Part shown: positions 61,001 through 64,000 of the stretch, piece by piece | How positions within the stretch are numbered: position 1 is the stretch's first letter | How the letters are laid out: each line of letters begins with the position of its first letter | NCBI GenBank assembly: GCA_943736015.1 | Contig: OX031059.1 | Coordinates: 47,565,159-47,629,158 of the forward strand | DNA: 64,000 bases | Origin: Tridacna crocea | Lineage: Eukaryota > Mollusca > Bivalvia > Cardiida > Cardiidae | Reading direction: 5' to 3' | Program-made: the position numbers and the translations under genes | The notes under the pieces: generated by a model | What the model was told of the DNA's origin: nothing | The model's database searches: none | The model's input: only the letters and a program-made list of their open reading frames with translations

Positions 61001-64000
61001 GATAGGATTTGATATCTGGTAGAAATTGGGATATATACCAAAAGCAAAAGAGATTTCAACAAGGTTCAGACTGCAAAGACTGACATGAGTCAATGGGTTA
61101 GCAGATGCATTAAAATCCCTTTTCACAGAACATGGCTCATTTGCCTGAATTGTGAAATGTCAGACCACAAAATGAAATTTTACTTTGGATATCTGGCAGT
61201 TCTAGTAGAATACAGTATAAGTTTTATTGAAGGGGGGGGGGGACCTGCGGCTTCAAGTTCTTTTTCCAAAAGAGACAGGTGCTTAGCTTTCTGTTAACCT
61301 TATTTCTGCAGTGTATAGTGGGACCTTTTTGTTGCATTAAATATCAGTGGCAGTTAAAATTACTAGAATTACCATTGACGACAATTTACTTTGTTTCTGG
61401 AGATTTCTATGTATAAAAGTCATGACTTTGTTGATCAAAATGTTTTGAAGATCAGGGTAATTTAAAGAATATTGCCATTTTGTAAAAGGATTGACTTCAC
61501 AGATATTTTGTACTTAATCTTATTACTGGAAGTTATCCAGGTTTTTGATGCTGTGATGTCAATACACAAACTCATACATTATAATGTGTGTGTGTAATTT
61601 CTGCTGCCCTGGGTTGCTTTGCAGATATGGCAGAACTTACATACATCGAGAAAAAAAAATCACTTACACTGTATAATATCCACTCATGTTATTTAACCCT
61701 TTACCTAATATACCAATTTGAGGCTCTTCCATTTCAGCAGCAAATAAAGATATGATGCCAGAAATATGGACAAACAAGGACACAAATATCTGATTGAGTG
61801 GAAAACATTGTGGGAAAAGGAGAAATTGCTCGTCTCGAGCAATTTCTCCTTTTCCCACAATGTTTTCAAAGCTGTCTTTTGTTGATGCGTCAAATGAGTA
61901 TCTATGGAGTAAAGGGATAATTCATACATGTCCTGTTTGTTTGCAGGAGAAAAAGAAGCAGTCGGCCCAAGAACTGAAACAAATGCAAGAAAATCTTGAA
62001 TCATTACACAGTCGGATGAAAGAGGTGCAGTTTAGCTTGTTTTTTATTCTCATTTAGTTGCTACAGATAGAGATGGTATAGAATGCTTGAATTGGTGTTT
62101 TGTGAAAATTGATATAGTTACGCACAAACCTCTGTATTTGTCCAAGGATTTTAATCGGTGAACTGTCATCCCTCTGCATATTGTATGAAAACATGTCAAA
62201 TTGAGAAATCCTGATTTTAGAACAAATCCGCCATTTTCGTTGTGTTCATGGACACAGATCCAATTTGCCTTAATTAATGTGATGCTTCTATTTCTTTGTG
62301 ACATGTTGTTAGTGTAGAAATTCCTTAAAACCAACTTTTTATCAACTTCCATTGAATCTCTTTTCTTTACAGCTGTTAAATCTATAAAGTTGAGGGATTA
62401 AATAACATTTCATAATTTTATACAGTACACAATGTCATGTGCAGTGCACAATGTCATGTGCATCAGTGTACCTGTGACTGATCGTTTGTTAACATTATTA
62501 ATTGATAGACATTTTAATGAACTCTGGACTACATGTACCTTTTATTTCAGGTTGATAATCAAATGAAAGAGTTAGAAACGGTTATTGTTGAACTAGAAAG
62601 GAAAAGAGATGAGGAGTCAGGAAGTGTGATGAAGAAATTGGAGGCAACATTAAGTGAGAAGAAGAAAGAAGAAGCCCTAGCTCAGAGTGCTGTAGATCAC
62701 AAGAAGGAAGATCTTAAAGCTGAAAATAAACGCAAGAAAGAATTAACAAAGAACATAACAGATGTAAGTGTACTTTCTATTTCCAATTTTTTAATTACTT
62801 TAATTTTTTAGAACTTTACTTGGGAGCTTAACTCATTACCACACAACAAAATTTTAGACTGGTTCAAATTGAAAGCATTTGCAGACGACAAAATAAAAGT
62901 GACTGAAAAATTGAAATTTGTTCTGGGAAGGGTAGAAAACACTGTGGGAAAAGGAGAAAATGCTGGTTACCAGCATTTTCTCCTTTTCCCACAGTGTTTT
63001 CTCAAGGCTTCTTTCTCAGGGGCGTCAAAAGTAGGGATTGTGTGGTAATGGGTTAATTAATTTTTGTTTTCAAAAGTATTCTCTATTCCTTTTAATTACA
63101 AAAGAAAAAATCCATCTAATAATTTTGAACCCAAAATTGGGCAATACCTGGTACCTTACCGTCTAATAAAAATTTTATGGTAATAATTTCTGTTTCTTTG
63201 TTTCTCGTAAACTATAATAATTGTGCACACAGGAATTTTCTTAGTTTATGAAAATAAAAGATTAATATCTTTGAAGGTTAATGCATTTTCTCAAGCATGA
63301 AACAGAAGTATCATTACTTTGAAATTTATATGTTTACTTGTTATTGCAGGAACAATTAACTTCAAAAAATTTGCTTGATAATACAATATAACCCTTTACC
63401 AAACAATACTGTCTTTTCACAACCCTTGAGTGGACCGATTTTGAAAACATTGAGGGTAAAAGAAATCATGCCCTTTTTAGCATTTTCTCCTTTCTCATTT
63501 CTCTTTTTCTTCTTATCTCCTACCAAAGGAGGAGGGATGTAGTAGTGGTGTTGTCCGTCTATCTTTGTTGCTGTGTGTCAATCCGGGACAATATCTCCAA
63601 TACCACTCGACAAAATTTCATGAAACTTTATATGTGTGTACGACAACTATTCTGCTGCTATACTTTTTTTTGTTTTTTCTTTATTCAGTGCTAAAATGAC
63701 CAATTGGGGACGATTTTGAGTTACTTGACCTCATAAATGTTTGAAAAGGTTTTTTTCGTGGGGGACATAATTTCAACAAAATTGCTTGTTTTCTTTAAAT
63801 TTTTTCCCATGACATACTCCTGTCACTGAATCTACATTCCATTTGATGTCTACATGTGCTTTTTTTTCATTTATAGAATACCAATTCCATAAATACAAGA
63901 ACTAAAGATTTAGACAAACTAGCTAAGGAACTGGACAAGTTACAAGACCAGAGTAATGCTGACAAAGAGGCTCATGTTGCAGCCCAAAACCACTATCAGG
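50479..64000 (+). CDS. SMC2: SMC2 condensin subunit, 5' part (exons 1-8, runs off the window)
   Basis: Exons: 50479-50646, 54342-54491, 55807-55968, 58321-58431, 60732-60869, 61947-62024, 62551-62763 and 63877 to beyond 64000. All junctions are phase 0. The 381 codons seen follow animal SMC2 closely: [17 protein letters not shown] start, Walker A GLNGSGKS (32-39), [17 protein letters not shown], the Q-loop [10 protein letters not shown] (Gln147), [12 protein letters not shown], then a Lys/Glu-rich coiled coil from about 165. Family members are near 1200 residues, so hinge, second coil and Walker B/signature lie outside. SMC2 pairs with SMC4 as the ATPase core of condensin I and II, which compact mitotic chromosomes in the nucleus. 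Confidence 0.97.
51376..51530 (+). repeat. Array of TTCGTACCAT motifs
   Basis: About eight copies of the motif or close variants, spaced roughly 10 to 25 bases, some with TTGG or CTA between. Confidence 0.85.
52179..52263. repeat. 14-bp inverted repeat
   Basis: TTTGTCCCAACTGC (52179-52192) and GCAGTTGGGACAAA (52250-52263) are exact complements. The following AATAAAAGATATGTTCTGTT resembles the 3' end of a non-LTR retroelement, but nothing upstream confirms it. Confidence 0.6.
52500..52620 (-). repeat. Array of ATGGTACGAA motifs
   Basis: Six copies of the complement of TTCGTACCAT, separated by short AT-rich spacers. Confidence 0.88.
53752..53822. repeat. Cluster of ATTGCAAT palindromes
   Basis: CGTATTGCAATACATATTGC, then CCGTATTGCAATATATTGCA and ACCGTATTG. 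The two halves form a larger inverted repeat about the GGGTCAGCC centre. Only copy seen. Confidence 0.8.
54054..54273 (+). mobile_element. A-family MITE, decayed
   Basis: TTAACTCTTTACCAGCTGAC, GGAAAAAGCTGTTAACCAGC-type hairpin, TAGGGTTGGTAAAAGTCAGT. It ends about 70 bases before SMC2 exon 2. Confidence 0.7.
54342..54491 (+). CDS. SMC2: SMC2 exon 2
   Basis: 50 codons, [17 protein letters not shown] to NEITITRQ. Acceptor TACATTTACAG, donor GTGATC. Confidence 0.96.
54600..55200. other. SMC2 intron 2, no clear feature
   Basis: Only faint A-like traces (TGCAGACAACAAATTACCTG). Confidence 0.4.
55205..55450 (+). mobile_element. A-family MITE, decayed
   Basis: GAACACTTTATCAGACAATA, CATTTGCAGATGACAAAATG, GGGATTGTGTGGTAAAGGTT, TTAA at 55447-55450. 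Confidence 0.65.
55525..55746 (+). mobile_element. A-family MITE, decayed
   Basis: AGACAGAAAACATTGTAGAA, GAAATGCTTGTTATCTGCAT, GGATTATTTGATAAAGAGTT, TTAA at 55743-55746. It ends 60 bases before SMC2 exon 3. Confidence 0.65.
55807..55968 (+). CDS. SMC2: SMC2 exon 3
   Basis: 54 codons from [13 protein letters not shown] to INMKPPE, with the Q-loop. Acceptor ATGGCTTCAG, donor GTATGT. Confidence 0.96.
56541..58022. repeat. 166-bp tandem array with hairpin head and inverted tail
   Basis: The head AGCTCACCTTAGCAC, AAA, GTGCTTAAGGTGAGCT is a hairpin. Seven direct units follow; GCTTTGAT or its variant recurs at 56814, 56981, 57147, 57312, 57478, 57649 and 57815, so the period is 165-171. Each unit carries GTGGACCTCTACCAAGTTTG and GGTCAAAACTGGCCCCACCC. 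A final unit at about 57876-58022 is inverted (ACTTGGTAGAGG, CCAGTTTTGACCCC). The layout recalls bivalve Helitron-related elements with 160-170 bp repeats. It lies in SMC2 intron 3. Confidence 0.88.
58027..58052. repeat. Poly-T tract
   Basis: 26 T residues directly after the inverted unit of the tandem array. Confidence 0.95.
58321..58431 (+). CDS. SMC2: SMC2 exon 4
   Basis: 37 codons, [18 protein letters not shown] to LKEIDT. Acceptor ACATTTTACAG, donor GTAAGA. Confidence 0.96.
58553..59077 (+). mobile_element. F-family element, old and interrupted
   Basis: CATTATCTTCCATGAGGTGG, CTAGGTACAGAACCATACTA keep the 5' part, and GACGGGTCAGTCTTTGAAGG, GTATGACATGC the 3' part. About 300 bases of unrelated sequence separate them. 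Confidence 0.6.
59078..60094. other. SMC2 intron 4, no clear feature
   Basis: A 20-base T tract at about 59933-59951. A 79-codon frame at 59116-59355 is unsupported. Confidence 0.4.
60095..60268 (+). mobile_element. A-family MITE, shortened
   Basis: TTAA at 60095-60098 and 60265-60268. The right hairpin arm is reduced to GGTTACCACAATGTTTTC. Confidence 0.75.
60265..60470 (+). mobile_element. A-family MITE
   Basis: Starts at the TTAA closing the previous copy and ends in TTAA at 60467-60470. Left hairpin arm shortened (GGAAAAAGAAAAGGCTAATT). Confidence 0.75.
60539..60631 (+). mobile_element. A-family half element
   Basis: Starts at the hairpin centre (GTTGGTTACCTGCACTATCT) and runs to GAGAAAGGGTTAA. 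The whole left half is absent. Confidence 0.75.
60732..60869 (+). CDS. SMC2: SMC2 exon 5 with GC donor
   Basis: 46 codons, [18 protein letters not shown] to AYQFVCAE. The exon ends CAGAG followed by GCAAGT, the strong form of a GC donor. The only nearby GT would shift the frame out of exon 6. Confidence 0.93.
61075..61142 (+). mobile_element. G-family fragments
   Basis: GACTGACATGAGTCAATGGG and GATGCATTAAAATCCC, TTTTCACAGAACATGGCTCA join the hairpin part to the 3' end, with the middle deleted. Confidence 0.5.
61693..61921 (-). mobile_element. A2 subfamily MITE
   Basis: TTAA at 61693-61696. Perfect hairpin with centre AATTGCTCGTCTCGAGCAAT. Distal end ATGAGTATCTATGGAGTAAA is the A2 terminus; last bases GGGATAA. 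It lies 26 bases before SMC2 exon 6. Confidence 0.88.
61947..62024 (+). CDS. SMC2: SMC2 exon 6
   Basis: 26 codons, [18 protein letters not shown] to SRMKE. Acceptor TTTGTTTGCAG lies 26 bases after an A2 element. Donor GTGCAG is weak. Confidence 0.9.
62551..62763 (+). CDS. SMC2: SMC2 exon 7
   Basis: 71 codons of coiled coil from [16 protein letters not shown] to LTKNITD. Acceptor TTTTATTTCAG, donor GTAAGT. Confidence 0.95.
62828..63056 (+). mobile_element. A-family MITE, full length and near consensus
   Basis: TTAA at 62828-62831 and 63053-63056. Hairpin perfect over about 32 bp per arm with the ACACTGTGGG variant in both arms. Among the least decayed copies; SMC2 intron 7. Confidence 0.93.
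63390..63500 (-). mobile_element. A-family MITE, decayed 5' part
   Basis: TAACCCTTTACCAAACAATA, GATTTTGAAAACATTGAGGG, TTAGCATTTTCTCCTTTCTC. Confidence 0.6.
63514..63800 (+). repeat. I-family interspersed repeat
   Basis: TATCTCCTACCAAAGGAGGA, TGTTGTCCGTCTATC, GGACAATATCTCCAATACCA, AATTTCATGAAACTTTATAT, then AACAAAATTGCTTGTTTTC, which matches the sequence cut by the B element at 24084. Confidence 0.7.
63877..64000 (+). CDS. SMC2: SMC2 exon 8 (cut by window end)
   Basis: [19 protein letters not shown] onward, in frame with exon 7. 41 codons plus one base before the edge. Acceptor TTCATTTATAG. Confidence 0.93.

Overview
This window is eukaryotic nuclear DNA, most likely from a bivalve mollusc. 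The evidence is AT-rich sequence, genes split into short exons by GT-AG introns, a tRNA-derived SINE whose tail matches the style of molluscan SINEs, GTCCG-rich interspersed repeats, and a 166-bp tandem array opened by an AGCTCACC/GGTGAGCT hairpin like those of bivalve Helitron-related elements. I cannot name the species. No operon, CRISPR array, rRNA gene or viral gene was seen.

Two genes can be supported, both on the plus strand. At 39136-48895 is a complete six-exon gene for a small secreted C-type lectin (159 residues: signal peptide plus one CTL domain). At 50479 to the window edge is the 5' part of SMC2, the condensin ATPase subunit: eight exons and 381 complete codons, covering the Walker A motif, the Q-loop and the first part of the N-terminal coiled coil. 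All exon phases fit, and SMC2 intron 5 is a GC-AG intron. A consensus NRF1 site lies about 110 bp before the SMC2 start.

The first 39 kb hold no convincing gene. They are a dense mosaic of short non-autonomous DNA elements that continues through the introns of both genes. Families are named here by letter. A: about 228 bp, TTAA at both ends, CCCTTTACC-type termini and a large central hairpin; nearly 60 copies and fragments, about one per kb. B: about 210 bp, also TTAA-flanked, with a GATCAG-type hairpin. C: long terminal inverted repeats (TIRs), about 230 bp. D: about 200-bp foldback carrying inverted CCAAT boxes. E: foldback plus tail, about 400-500 bp, carrying TGACGTCA sites. F: about 350 bp with 10-bp target duplications. 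G: about 240 bp, ending near GCCAGAGCATGGCTCA. H: CCGGTGTAA termini. I: GTCCG-type repeat. K and L: single TIR elements.

Nested insertions (H in A, A in B, F in G, D in C, B in I) give a relative order of activity. The most striking patterns are paired, hairpin-preserving changes in the core of A; the same 13-bp-stem, 5-nt-loop hairpin in the otherwise different families B, C and G; A copies joined head to tail through one shared TTAA; A copies cut at the hairpin centre; and a 1.7-kb inverted-repeat element in SMC2 intron 1 with opposed arrays of a 10-bp motif.
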